Assembly: GCA_021151825.1 (NCBI GenBank)
Contig: JAGKWQ010000013.1
Coordinates: 38,265 to 102,264, forward strand
Direction of reading: 5' to 3'
DNA length: 64,000 bases
From: Cellvibrionaceae bacterium
GTDB taxonomy: Bacteria > Pseudomonadota > Gammaproteobacteria > Pseudomonadales > Cellvibrionaceae
The notes beneath the pieces are model-generated. The model was not told where the DNA came from. It ran no database searches and saw only the letters and a program-made list of their open reading frames with translations. Positions 45,719-53,955 of this stretch are shown here, piece by piece. Within the stretch, counting starts at the first letter, position 1. Each line of letters begins with the position of its first letter. Made by a program: the position numbers and the translations under genes.

Positions 45719-46468
45719 CTATGCCTCCAAAGTCTCGATGTGCACTCTTAATCTATCACGCAGTAGATATCGATTCTTTCCATAATGTACTTCTCTATGA
45801 CAATGAGGACAAAGAGCAGCCGCATTGATAAATGTATCATCTCCATCCTCACTTAATGGGACAACATGATGTACTTCTAAATATGGACTATCATCGTCGC
45901 GTGAAAATAATTGGCGAGCACAACCCGGCATTTCACACTTTCCATCTGACCGAATTAATACTGCTGCGACAATAAAAGGACTTCGAATAAATTCCGCTCT
46001 TTCTATAAATCGCTTTGCAGGTTTGCCCGTCGCAGTCTTTGCGCGATCAAAAATGACCTCCCTGTTAGCGCATTTTATGATTTCTTCAGATACCACAATC
46101 GAAGAAGGAGGAAGAGAAAAATTCAACTTAGCCGCAAAAAGCTGAGATCCAATATTACCTATTAAAACTTTATCTCCCTGAGCTAACCAAGAGCTGATAA
46201 TGCCGTGCCCCATTCGCGGCTCTGGATTACGCTCCGCACTAGGCGATCTTTCGGAATAATAATACGATGACGATACTGTTGATGTAGTTGCATCAAAGAG
46301 TACAGTAACTTCAAAGCTCGGTGCCGGCCGCTCATTAGCAGGTAAAATGCCAGCTGCTTCTATTGCAAGACGCTGCTTTTCATTAGGCAGATATGCACTT
46401 TTCGTTTTATCTGTCTTACTTACTTTTTTTATTCCAAAATTATCGAAGATTTTATTCCAATCAACCAT
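45719..46468 (-). CDS. HNH endonuclease domain protein inside the R-M cluster
   Basis: A 249-aa protein with a C-terminal HNH domain (GKCEMPGCARQLF...YLEVHHVVPLSEDGDDTFINAAALCPHCHREVH; H-H-N-H and zinc Cys pairs visible). The N-terminal 150 residues form no domain I know. It lies between the EcoRII-like nuclease and the Dcm gene but on the other strand, 17 bp from the nuclease stop. It may be a second restriction enzyme, possibly acting on modified DNA. It is similar in codon use to the rest of the island. Confidence 0.75.
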   Translation of the reverse strand: MVDWNKIFDNFGIKKVSKTDKTKSAYLPNEKQRLAIEAAGILPANERPAPSFEVTVLFDATTSTVSSSYYYSERSPSAERNPEPRMGHGIISSWLAQGDKVLIGNIGSQLFAAKLNFSLPPSSIVVSEEIIKCANREVIFDRAKTATGKPAKRFIERAEFIRSPFIVAAVLIRSDGKCEMPGCARQLFSRDDDSPYLEVHHVVPLSEDGDDTFINAAALCPHCHREVHYGKNRYLLRDRLRVHIETLEA

Positions 46469-46627
46469 TATTCAATCCTAAGTATTCACTTACCAAGAAA
46501 CGTTTTTGAAGAGTACGCATCTTTTAAACTGAGTCAAGGCACCTCACCCGATTAAGCATTACTCTCATAACATTGCCTTACTTGGAAATAGCGCACATAA
46601 TACTGTATATACATACAAATCATTTGA

Positions 46628-46676
46628 CTCTCTGGGTCAAGTGTGTGATAGTTTTTCACACACTTGACCCAGAGAG
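46628..46676. promoter_or_regulatory. Perfect 21-bp inverted repeat ahead of the dcm-like gene
   Basis: Bases 46628-46648 and 46656-46676 are perfect 21-bp inverted repeats with a 7-nt loop. The right arm covers the Shine-Dalgarno (AGAGAGGA, 46671-46678). A promoter with -35 TTGCCT (46573) and -10 CATAAT (46596), spacing 17, would place it in the 5' leader, where it could hide the ribosome site; alternatively it is an operator. Confidence 0.75.
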
Positions 46677-46685
46677 GATCAATAA

Positions 46686-48080
46686 ATGATCTCCCCCCAA
46701 GATGACCTTTCCTTTTTAAATACCTTGCTAGAAGTTTATGATCAAAAATTCATCGCTGACACGTTAAATAGCCTTGGCGAGGATAAGTGGTCTAGAGAAT
46801 CTATAAATCGATGGTGTCATGGAAAGGCAAAGTGCAAGTTTTCCAGTAGAGAATTGAATCACCTGCGAGCATTACTTCCCTCTCGTCCCAAACAGGATAG
46901 CTACGAATTCAAATTTATTGACCTGTTTGCGGGTATTGGCGGATTAAGAAAAGGTTTTGATAACATCGGAGGTAAATGTGTCTTTACTTCGGAATGGAAC
47001 CCCTATGCAGTTAAAACCTACAAAGCCAATCATTACTGTGATCCCGCAGAACATACATTTAATTCTGATATTCGCGATGTAACCTTAAGCAATGACGAAT
47101 CCGTTGATATAGAACAAGCTTACGAACACATCAGAAAAAACATACCAGACCACGATATTCTTCTTGCAGGATTTCCTTGCCAACCATTCTCTCTTGCAGG
47201 TGTCTCAAAGAAAAATGCACTTGGAAGGATGCACGGTTTCGAATGCGAAACTCAAGGTACATTATTTTTTGATGTGGCCCGTATTATTACAGCAAAAAAA
47301 CCTGCTGCATTTTTGCTGGAGAATGTGAAAAATCTAAAGAGCCATGACAAGGGTAAAACATTTAAAATTATAACAGATACGCTTCGTGATCTCGGTTACT
47401 GGGTTGCTGATGTAGAAATTATGACCTCAAATGATCCAAAGATTATTGATGCGAAGAATTTCGTCCCTCAACATAGAGAAAGAATTGTTTTAGTGGGCTT
47501 CAGAAAAGACCTTAATATTCATGAAGATTTCACCCTGAAGGATGTCCAAAAATTTTATCCGAAAATCAAACCATCATTTAAAGATATTCTTGATAAGAAA
47601 GTAGATAAAAAGTACATCCTTACTCCAAAGCTTTGGGAGTATCTTTACAATTACTCGAAAAAACACAAAGAAAAAGGTAATGGATTTGGATATGGTCTCG
47701 TAAATCCAAAAGATAAAAAATCCTGCGCCAGAACATTATCTGCAAGGTATCACAAAGATGGTTCGGAAATTCTTGTTGATAGAGGCTGGGATCTTGAATT
47801 AGGTGAAGTTAATTTTGATGATCCAACAAATCAAAGTAAGAGACCAAGAAGATTAACGCCAAGAGAATGTGCAAGATTGATGGGTTTTGACAAACCAGAT
47901 GAGAATGAATTCAGAATTCCAGTATCAGATACTCAAGCATATAAACAGTTTGGAAATTCTGTAGTTGTGCCTGTTTTTGAAGCTGTTGCAAAACTAATGA
48001 AGGATAGAATTTTAGCGGCGAAAAGCAAATCAGGTAAAACGAAAGCATCTGTAAAAAAATCCAATGCTGTAGCAGCATAA
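46686..48080 (+). CDS. dcm: Dcm/M.EcoRII-like DNA (cytosine-5) methyltransferase
   Basis: A 464-aa C5-methylase. The SAM motif FIDLFAGIGGLRKGF, catalytic GFPCQPFSLAG (motif IV), LLENVKNL (VI), QHRERIVLVGF (VIII) and the C-terminal QFGNSVVVPV (X) are in order. The N-terminal 75 residues (FIADTLNSLGEDKWSRESIN) resemble an HTH, as in M.EcoRII and M.SsoII, which regulate their own genes. It would methylate the inner C of CCWGG and protect from the EcoRII-like nuclease. The vsr gene follows after 5 bp. Confidence 0.93.
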   Translation: MISPQDDLSFLNTLLEVYDQKFIADTLNSLGEDKWSRESINRWCHGKAKCKFSSRELNHLRALLPSRPKQDSYEFKFIDLFAGIGGLRKGFDNIGGKCVFTSEWNPYAVKTYKANHYCDPAEHTFNSDIRDVTLSNDESVDIEQAYEHIRKNIPDHDILLAGFPCQPFSLAGVSKKNALGRMHGFECETQGTLFFDVARIITAKKPAAFLLENVKNLKSHDKGKTFKIITDTLRDLGYWVADVEIMTSNDPKIIDAKNFVPQHRERIVLVGFRKDLNIHEDFTLKDVQKFYPKIKPSFKDILDKKVDKKYILTPKLWEYLYNYSKKHKEKGNGFGYGLVNPKDKKSCARTLSARYHKDGSEILVDRGWDLELGEVNFDDPTNQSKRPRRLTPRECARLMGFDKPDENEFRIPVSDTQAYKQFGNSVVVPVFEAVAKLMKDRILAAKSKSGKTKASVKKSNAVAA

Positions 48081-48085
48081 TATAA

Positions 48086-48541
48086 ATGGATGTTGTTGAT
48101 AAACAAAAGCGTTCTGAAATGATGTCGGGTATCAAAGGTAAAGATACTCGCGGAGAACTGGCTATTCGCAAAGGATTGCATAAGCTTGGGTTTCGTTATC
48201 AACTACATAGAAAAGACCTACCCGGAAAGCCCGATCTGGTCTTTCCCAAATATCACGCCGCAATTTTTGTAAATGGCTGTTTCTGGCATGCACATGGATG
48301 TCATTTATTCAAATGGCCCTCCACACGAATTGAGTTTTGGGCAGAGAAGATAGGTTCAAATAAAATTCGCGATGAGCGAAATACCCAAGCTTATATATCT
48401 ATGGGTTGGAAAGTGCTAACCATTTGGGAGTGCGCCTTAAAAGGTAAAACTCGTCGCAACCTTAACGAAGTAATTCATACCACTGCCAACTGGCTTTTAT
48501 ACGATTCACAAAACGCAGAAATCGAAGGACGAAATAATTAG
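48086..48541 (+). CDS. vsr: Very short patch repair endonuclease Vsr
   Basis: A 151-aa nuclease that nicks T:G mismatches arising from deamination of 5-methylcytosine at Dcm sites. DVVDKQKRSEMMSGIKGKDTRGE, HRKDLPGKPDLVFPKYHAAIFVNGCFWHAHGC and WECALKG match Vsr throughout, including the zinc-binding Cys/His. It lies 5 bp after the methylase and is co-transcribed, and is followed by a hairpin. Confidence 0.95.
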   Translation: MDVVDKQKRSEMMSGIKGKDTRGELAIRKGLHKLGFRYQLHRKDLPGKPDLVFPKYHAAIFVNGCFWHAHGCHLFKWPSTRIEFWAEKIGSNKIRDERNTQAYISMGWKVLTIWECALKGKTRRNLNEVIHTTANWLLYDSQNAEIEGRNN

Positions 48542-48728
48542 TCATTCTTTTACTGAAATACTATTTTCACTTTTAAATTTACTTCTCTTAGTAGCAACAA
48601 ACGTATCCTTAATAATCTGAAGATTTCAACCAACTCACACCCTATCAAATTTATCTAAAGTAAAAATGAGGATTATATGCTCTCGACATTAAGTCCCTTT
48701 CCCCTAAAATCCCTTCCATAAATACCAA

Positions 48729-48768
48729 GTGAACCCAAATAGCCAACATCCCGGCTATTTGGGCTCAC
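48729..48768 (+). terminator. Hairpin after the R-M operon
   Basis: A 16-bp stem with one mismatch (48729-48744 with 48753-48768, 8-nt loop AACATCCC) includes CCCAAATAGCC/GGCTATTTGGG. It is the only strong structure in the 330 bp after vsr, followed by TAATTTG; probably the end of the operon. Confidence 0.65.
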
Positions 48769-48874
48769 TAATTTGTTTGCAATAAAATATTGCATTAGCA
48801 TGATCCAATACGACCACCTCACCACCGACCAACAAACACCGGCCCACCCACCTTTAAATCAAGAGGGATCTTTT

Positions 48875-49120
48875 ATGCCATCACCGCCAAACCAAAACCC
48901 CACAAATGAGTTATTACTCCTCTACGACGACTTCACCGAATTTCAAAGCCAATGCACATTCCTGTGCGATGCCGTGGTGGCATTGGCGATGTCGGAATTG
49001 GTGATGGATAAGTGGAGTGTGAATGGGCTGCATATGAATGCCGTGCAGGTTAAGCAGCAGGCGCAGGTGTTTGGGGAGAAGCTTTCAGGGTTACGGGAGC
49101 GAAGTCCAATTCAGGTGTAG
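48875..49120 (+). CDS. Small Cys-containing protein, paralogue of the 53956 gene
   Basis: An 81-aa acidic helical protein starting at 48875 (AGAGGG upstream). The core LYDDFTEFQSQCTFLCDAVVAL aligns without gaps with LCDDFVDLEGECALLCELLTSL of the gene at 53956; DDF, two Cys and the final VF..L..LR are shared. It belongs to a family I cannot name. Its stop codon lies within a dispersed repeat (49117). Confidence 0.65.
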   Translation: MPSPPNQNPTNELLLLYDDFTEFQSQCTFLCDAVVALAMSELVMDKWSVNGLHMNAVQVKQQAQVFGEKLSGLRERSPIQV

Positions 49121-49240
49121 CACGTATGGAGCCTAGCGAAATACGGGGGTTGGGTTTGAATAAATGAATAGGTTTTTTGTGATTGAAAGCCCACACTAAA
49201 TTAAAAGCCCCCGTATTGCGTTACACTCCATACGGGCTAC
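49117..49240. repeat. Dispersed palindromic repeat, copy pair A
   Basis: GTAGCACGTATGGAGCC...AAATACGGGGG (49117-49147) and its inverse CCCCCGTATTGCG...CATACGGGCTAC (49208-49240) enclose about 60 bp. The consensus unit reads GTAGCCCGTATGGAG-N-AACGAAATACGGG. The left unit overlaps the stop codon of the small gene at 48875. Confidence 0.8.
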
Positions 49241-49278
49241 GGCGTTTTTCAATTTGAAATTGCAGAGATACTTTTTCC

Positions 49279-50010
49279 ATGGACAAGAAAAAAGCGTTGA
49301 ACAAGTTATTTTTAACATTGGTGTTTTTCTATTCCACATTCTGTATGGCAGATATCGACTGTGAAAATGCACAACAAGATTATCAAATCAGGGCGTGTGA
49401 AAGTATTGCCAGCAGGCTTGATATCCAAAAGTTCAATACTGAGATATTTATCTATTTGAAGAATCTGCCCGCAGAAAATCAATGCACAAAACCGGAGGAC
49501 TACATTCCTTCTCTTTTAGTTTACGAAAATGCTTTCTTGAAAATGAAGGACAAATATTGCGATCTTCAACTTGTAACCAGCCATAATCATTTCAATACAC
49601 GACCAGTACAATGCGGCACTTACAATCGCGAGGCTTCTTTATTCGCGAACTTGAAAGAATCCGATTTATCGCCTTTTGATTGCACTTTACCTGGGTATGC
49701 CGACATCATTAAGAACAACGCGTCAATAAAAGAAAAACCCGGTTTTGATTGTAAGAAGGCATCTACTAAAGCGGAAACAGCTATTTGTTCTAACGCTCAA
49801 CTCGCTCGTTTGGATCTGTATTCATCGCTACTGTACAACCTCGCAAGGAATAATTACCCCAATAAAAAGGAAAAGTTATTAACCGAACAGAGGTATTTTT
49901 TAAAGCAGCGCGATCCAACCTGCGGGCATCTGGAAGGTGATGAGTTTGAAGCTTGTGTTACGTTTGATTATCAGGAACACATTAATTGGCTTGAAGAGCA
50001 GTTTGAGTAA
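49279..50010 (+). CDS. Exported protein with LprI/DUF1311-like C-terminus
   Basis: A 243-aa protein with a signal peptide (LNKLFLTLVFFYSTFCMA). The C-terminal part, FDCKKASTKAETAICSNAQLARLDLYSSLLYNLA followed by LLTEQRYFLKQRDPTC, fits the DUF1311/LprI pattern of paired Cys and Q-x-x-W/F-L-x-x-RD, a family including lysozyme inhibitors. The N-terminal part has a second, divergent Cys-rich copy (DCENAQQDYQIRACESIASRLD). It may bind a periplasmic lytic enzyme; this is inference. Confidence 0.78.
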   Translation: MDKKKALNKLFLTLVFFYSTFCMADIDCENAQQDYQIRACESIASRLDIQKFNTEIFIYLKNLPAENQCTKPEDYIPSLLVYENAFLKMKDKYCDLQLVTSHNHFNTRPVQCGTYNREASLFANLKESDLSPFDCTLPGYADIIKNNASIKEKPGFDCKKASTKAETAICSNAQLARLDLYSSLLYNLARNNYPNKKEKLLTEQRYFLKQRDPTCGHLEGDEFEACVTFDYQEHINWLEEQFE

Positions 50011-50025
50011 AATTAAATCACTGAC

Positions 50026-50146
50026 GCAGCCTGGATGGAATCTGGTGAAATACGGGCTGCTTTTATATAAATAATGTCTTTCATGAATTTGAACACTTGC
50101 GTTAAATCAAATGCTCCCGTATTGCGTTGCACTCCATACGAGCTAC
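50026..50146. repeat. Dispersed palindromic repeat, copy pair B
   Basis: A degenerate left unit (50026-50058, GGTGAAATACGGGCT) and a clearer inverted right unit (50113-50146, CCCGTATTGCGTTGCACTCC...CGAGCTAC) enclose an AT-rich centre containing GTTAAATCAAA, which recurs in pair F. Confidence 0.7.
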
Positions 50147-50238
50147 ACAAAATGTCGCATCAATGAATTAACTGATTCTCATCCTCTTTATTTTGTCATT
50201 TTTCTGCAACTATTCAGACATAAACGCTACCTAGAATC

Positions 50239-50298
50239 CGCTGCGCGAATAACACGGAGGTGTACCGCAACGGGCTGGTGTGTGCGGGGATTGCAGCG
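50239..50298 (+). ncRNA. Candidate three-way-junction leader RNA
   Basis: Upstream of the secreted gene at 50337 the RNA can fold as: P1 CGCTGC (50239-50244) with GCAGCG (50293-50298); P2 ACAC (50252-50255) with GTGT (50260-50263), loop GGAG; P3 CCGCA (50265-50269) with TGCGG (50283-50287). It matches no riboswitch I know. It is short and could be chance; covariation is needed. Confidence 0.3.
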
Positions 50299-50336
50299 CA
50301 TCGCTACTATCGCTAATCCTTAGTGGATTTTTAAAG

Positions 50337-51395
50337 ATGACTCTGAATAAAAAAATGAATACTTCTTTCGTTAAATTTTTTGGGTTTTGTGCAGCACTTT
50401 TAATGAGCGCGAGCGCCGCTGCTGTGACTTATAACACCTGGCCGAATTCTACGGCGGTGGTAACTGCTGATGGCGCCAATGTGTTTGGGGAAAACTTAAG
50501 TGGTTTGTTTTACCAACCCGCGGCCGGTTCGCAAACAGCGGTGTTGTGGGCAGTACAAAATTCGCCATCCAAACTGTATAACCTGGTGTGGAATAGTAGT
50601 AGCAGTACGTTTGTGAAAAGTACGAGCAACGGCTGGACCAATGGTAAAACCTTGCGTTACCCGAATGGTTCAGGTGCGCCGGACGCAGAAGGAATTACTA
50701 AAGCAGAATTATCCGCAACCGATATTTATGTAGCGACCGAACGCGATGGCAGCGGTTCAAATCGTTTTAGTGTGTTGCGTTACGATACTACCGGTACAGC
50801 AACCACTATTAATGCAACACATGAGTGGAATTTAACATCGGACCTGCCCAGTGTGAGCTCAACCAATTTGGGGTTGGAAGCCATTGCCTGGGTGCCGGAT
50901 AGTTATTTGCAAGCGAATGGTTTTATCGATGAGCATTTTGCAGCGCCGTATAATCCGGCGAATTATCCGCTGCACGGTACTGGTTTATTTTTTGTTGGCT
51001 TGGAAGCGAACGGAAAAATTTATGTGTATGCATTGAATTCAGATTCAACCTTTGTCCGCGTTGCAACTATTGATAGCGGTCACGCTGCGATTATGGATTT
51101 GTCGTTCGATTGGGATAGCGGTGCACTTTGGGCTTATTGCGATAACAACTGTAGCAATCGCTCGCATTTGTTAGGTATTGATACGACTGCCGGTTCATCG
51201 ACCTTGGGTAAATTTATTGTGCGCAAAGGTTATTCACGCCCATCCAGCATGTCGAATATTAATAATGAAGGGATTGCGATTGCACCAGCATCAGAATGCG
51301 TTTCCAATACCAAATCATTTTTCTGGGCGGATGATTCACAAACCAGCAAGCATGCAATTCGCAAAGGCAAAATTCCCTGCGGGCCATTGTTCTAA
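50337..51395 (+). CDS. Large secreted protein with beta-propeller-like sequence
   Basis: About 352 aa, starting at ATG 50337 or 50355, with a signal peptide (FFGFCAALLMSASAAAV). The mature part has repeated beta-strand blocks (LFYQPAAGSQTAVLWAVQ, ADIYVATERDGS, LGLEAIAWVPDSYL, ALWAYCDNNC, NNEGIAIAP) as in SdiA-regulated or phytase-like propellers (NNEGIAIAP resembles the esterase-like-phytase signature). Three or four Cys are in the C-terminal part. It may hydrolyse phosphate esters or another small substrate; I am not sure. Nearby repeats flank it. Confidence 0.7.
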   Translation: MTLNKKMNTSFVKFFGFCAALLMSASAAAVTYNTWPNSTAVVTADGANVFGENLSGLFYQPAAGSQTAVLWAVQNSPSKLYNLVWNSSSSTFVKSTSNGWTNGKTLRYPNGSGAPDAEGITKAELSATDIYVATERDGSGSNRFSVLRYDTTGTATTINATHEWNLTSDLPSVSSTNLGLEAIAWVPDSYLQANGFIDEHFAAPYNPANYPLHGTGLFFVGLEANGKIYVYALNSDSTFVRVATIDSGHAAIMDLSFDWDSGALWAYCDNNCSNRSHLLGIDTTAGSSTLGKFIVRKGYSRPSSMSNINNEGIAIAPASECVSNTKSFFWADDSQTSKHAIRKGKIPCGPLF

Positions 51396-51400
51396 TTTTT

Positions 51401-51502
51401 CGTAACCCGTATGGAGGGTAACGCAATACGGGTTACGGTTTCAGAAAATAATGCTGGCGATTCATAACTGATCCCGTATTTCGTTACCTCCATACGGGCT
51501 AC
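51401..51502. repeat. Dispersed palindromic repeat, copy pair C
   Basis: The left unit GTAACCCGTATGGAGGG...AATACGGGTT (51402-51434) and the inverted right unit CCCGTATTTCG...CATACGGGCTAC (51473-51502) lie between the convergent propeller-like gene and lipoprotein gene. Confidence 0.8.
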
Positions 51503-51506
51503 ATTT

Positions 51507-52010
51507 TTATTCGGTTTGCAGGAATAACAGGATTTCTGTTTCGCTGATCATGTAGATCGCGCCGGTTAATAATGGGTCGCGATAAAATTGTTCGGCGCTC
51601 AGCATGGTGCCTTGGGGAATATAAAAATCGCCAGTGTCATCCGGTTTGAAATTGGATGCGACAATATCTTCCATCCAGGGCTTTATTGCATAAGCGGGCA
51701 GATTAACCACTTTATTGGGTAATGGCGTTACGGTCAGAATTTTTATATCGCCACTATCCAATGCCATACGCGCAACGATGCTCCAATCATCCGTGTCCAG
51801 TTTGCCTACCGGTTTAGTCACTTTGGTCACTTCCCATTTTATCCAGACCGGTTTTACGGGCAAATTAATGAGTTGTTCCAGCTTCGTTACTTCGGTGTTT
51901 GTTGATACATCCGGCGGTGCCAATGTTATTTCTGGTTCAGGGGTTTTATCACTACAGCTCACCACGGAAATCAATAGGATAAAAATTAATAAAGGTTTCA
52001 GTGAATTCAT
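51507..52010 (-). CDS. Lipoprotein of unknown function
   Basis: A 167-aa protein starting at 52010 (GAAGGAAA upstream) with a lipobox (LLISVVSC). The mature part has a Pro/Glu-rich spacer and one soluble domain (LINLPVKPVWIKWEVTKVTKP, DWSIVARMALDSGDIKILTV). No family is recognised. A longer frame from 52025 lacks a ribosome site. It lies between two copies of the dispersed repeat. Confidence 0.7.
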   Translation of the reverse strand: MNSLKPLLIFILLISVVSCSDKTPEPEITLAPPDVSTNTEVTKLEQLINLPVKPVWIKWEVTKVTKPVGKLDTDDWSIVARMALDSGDIKILTVTPLPNKVVNLPAYAIKPWMEDIVASNFKPDDTGDFYIPQGTMLSAEQFYRDPLLTGAIYMISETEILLFLQTE

Positions 52011-52151
52011 AATGATTTCCTTCATAGCATTTTATTATGTTGCTATTTCTGGTCTCGATTTTTTCTTTAGGTAACTCTTTATATAATTCTCTATATGATA
52101 AGGAGACCATTGGAAAATAAAATAATTCACTGTTTAATCAGCGCAACTGAC

Positions 52152-52183
52152 GTAGCCCGTATGAAGTTTAACGAAACACGGGA
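52152..52183. repeat. Dispersed palindromic repeat, single copy D
   Basis: GTAGCCCGTATGAAGTTTAA followed by CGAAACACGGG; a lone unit next to a terminator at 52199. Confidence 0.7.
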
Positions 52184-52198
52184 TTGCATTCCCCAAAA

Positions 52199-52224
52199 AA
52201 AGACCCGGCTTATGCCGGGTCTTT
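52199..52224 (-). terminator. Intrinsic terminator overlapping a stop codon
   Basis: AAAGACCCGGC (52199-52209) pairs with GCCGGGTCTTT (52214-52224) with a 4-nt loop. The stem contains the last codons (Asp-Pro-Ala) and the stop of the minus-strand gene ending at 52210. Confidence 0.88.
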
Positions 52225-53148
52225 TGCTTTATTGTTTGCACGTTCGTCCAATTCCTGTTGCCGCAACTCAATGACTTTTTGCAAACGCTTGCCGGCCGGC
52301 GAATTTTTTTCCCGCTTTGCGGCTTCTCCCATCATTGCCATCATCATGTTTTGGGCGTAAAGAGCCGGGTCTTCCTGTTTCAGTTTTTCTTCTTTCTCAT
52401 ATTCAACCGCAGCGCTGGCAGCTTTATACAATTTATAAGCACCAAACACGGCCCAGAAAACGAATGAATAGAGAACCGACATCCAAAAACCGAAAAAATA
52501 CCAGCCGATAAATGGTGTTACCACAAAACCAACCACGGTAACGAGAATTGTCATCCATACGCGATAGCTGTAAATATCATCTTCATCGACACCTTTGTCG
52601 GCCAGGGTGAAGAATTTTTGCAGCGGTTCATAGTGCTCTTTTGTTACCACTAATAATTGGCAAGTCTGGTCACCGGTGGGGAGTGTTAATAATTTTTTAT
52701 TGAATTGTTCGTCGAGCACTTTATCGATAAAGCTGAAATATTCAGGCGCGACATAATCACTGGTTTGGTTCCAGATTTCTTTTGATACTGTCTCACAGGT
52801 TTTGATGATGAGCCCGGCTTTTTCCTTATCGGGATGATAATCAGATTTCATTTTTGTAATGGCCGATGACATGCCGGCACATGCAAATAATGATTGGGTT
52901 AGATCGGCATAATCAGTGGGGTTTTCAATGCATTCAGAATCAAAACGAAATACCGAGGGATGTTCGCTGCCGTGAAGTTTGTTGACAATTTCCTGCACGT
53001 TGTCGCTGTAACTGCCGTCACCATCAGGCTCAAAATCTTCACTGAACAATTGCAGTTGTTTCAGAATCGGCAGGGCTTCATCAATGCCTTCAGAGTAATT
53101 GGTTTCAACCATTAAGCCGGTAAGGATATTTATCATAGACATTTCCAT
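52210..53148 (-). CDS. Protein with soluble N-terminal domain and two C-terminal membrane helices
   Basis: A 312-aa protein. The N-terminal 195 residues form a helical soluble part (TQSLFACAGMSSAITKMKSDY); two helices follow (ILVTVVGFVVTPFIGWYFFGF and VLYSFVFWAVFGAYKLY) and a charged C-terminal tail. No family is recognised. The start could be the ATG at 53148 or 53142/53139; none has a strong ribosome site. The last codons form the terminator stem. Confidence 0.68.
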   Translation of the reverse strand: MEMSMINILTGLMVETNYSEGIDEALPILKQLQLFSEDFEPDGDGSYSDNVQEIVNKLHGSEHPSVFRFDSECIENPTDYADLTQSLFACAGMSSAITKMKSDYHPDKEKAGLIIKTCETVSKEIWNQTSDYVAPEYFSFIDKVLDEQFNKKLLTLPTGDQTCQLLVVTKEHYEPLQKFFTLADKGVDEDDIYSYRVWMTILVTVVGFVVTPFIGWYFFGFWMSVLYSFVFWAVFGAYKLYKAASAAVEYEKEEKLKQEDPALYAQNMMMAMMGEAAKREKNSPAGKRLQKVIELRQQELDERANNKAKDPA

Positions 53149-53370
53149 TGTTTTAAATCGTTGTTTCTAATAGGCCGCCGTTATGCAAGATGGCGCGTAA
53201 ACACACACAGAATAGACGGCTTTTTTGCAGTTGTCATGGAGGTGAAAGCGGGGGATTTAACCGTGCCGGAATCGGCAATGTGTATATAAAAATATTTATC
53301 TGTTTTTCTTGGAAAGCGCCTTCTGTAGCGCGCGGCAACGAGCTAACGATCGCGTATTACGTACCGGCGG

Positions 53371-53769
53371 TTACGACTGCTGGCCAACAAGATATGAATC
53401 CAACACCCTTAACAAGGTATTGCGTTGTTGTTCGCTTAGCTGTGACCAAAAGTGTTGCACCGTTTGGATTTCCTCTTCAAGGATATGGCGCAAATAGTGA
53501 GGGGCCGGTTCTTTTACCACGAGAGGTATGGGGTGCTCCGTTGTGCACTCCAGAAAAAACCAGGAAATAGGCACGTCCATACATCGGGCTAACAGGTATA
53601 GCTGGGAAGCACTGATTTTATTTTCGCCATTTTCATAGCGAGAAATTTGCTGCTGAGTGGAATCTATAGCTTCTGCCAATTCACCAGTAGTCGCATCAAG
53701 TTGCTTGCGGAGTTTTTTGAGGCGCTTGCCGATTTGGCGGTCCAGGTCTGTGACGGCAGGTTTTGCCAT
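53371..53769 (-). CDS. XRE-family transcriptional regulator
   Basis: A 132-aa regulator with an N-terminal HTH (IGKRLKKLRKQLDATTGELAEAIDSTQQQISRYENGENKISASQLYLLARCMDVP) and a short C-terminal helix region (LRHILEEEIQTVQHFWSQLSEQQ). It resembles Cro/CI-type regulators of small accessory clusters. A palindrome (53790-53808) lies 20 bp before the start. The divergent gene at 53956 could be its target. Confidence 0.88.
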   Translation of the reverse strand: MAKPAVTDLDRQIGKRLKKLRKQLDATTGELAEAIDSTQQQISRYENGENKISASQLYLLARCMDVPISWFFLECTTEHPIPLVVKEPAPHYLRHILEEEIQTVQHFWSQLSEQQRNTLLRVLDSYLVGQQS

Positions 53770-53789
53770 AGCGAGTCATCCGAATACAG

Positions 53790-53808
53790 GTGAATCCTTT
53801 TGATTCAC
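53790..53808. promoter_or_regulatory. Operator-like palindrome ahead of XRE gene
   Basis: GTGAATC-CTTTT-GATTCAC: perfect 7-bp half-sites with a 5-nt spacer, 20 bp upstream of the XRE start at 53769 and about 150 bp from the divergent gene. Confidence 0.6.
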
Positions 53809-53955
53809 ACGGTTGACGGATATGGTAGTTATGGCCTAGTATCTGTTCATCAACATAACTATATTAAAATGTACAAATAAACACGCTTATGGAAACTATT
53901 TGGGCTTTGGCCCAATCGTTAAACGTGTAGCGTTTTCCAAGGAGATAGAGCAGGC

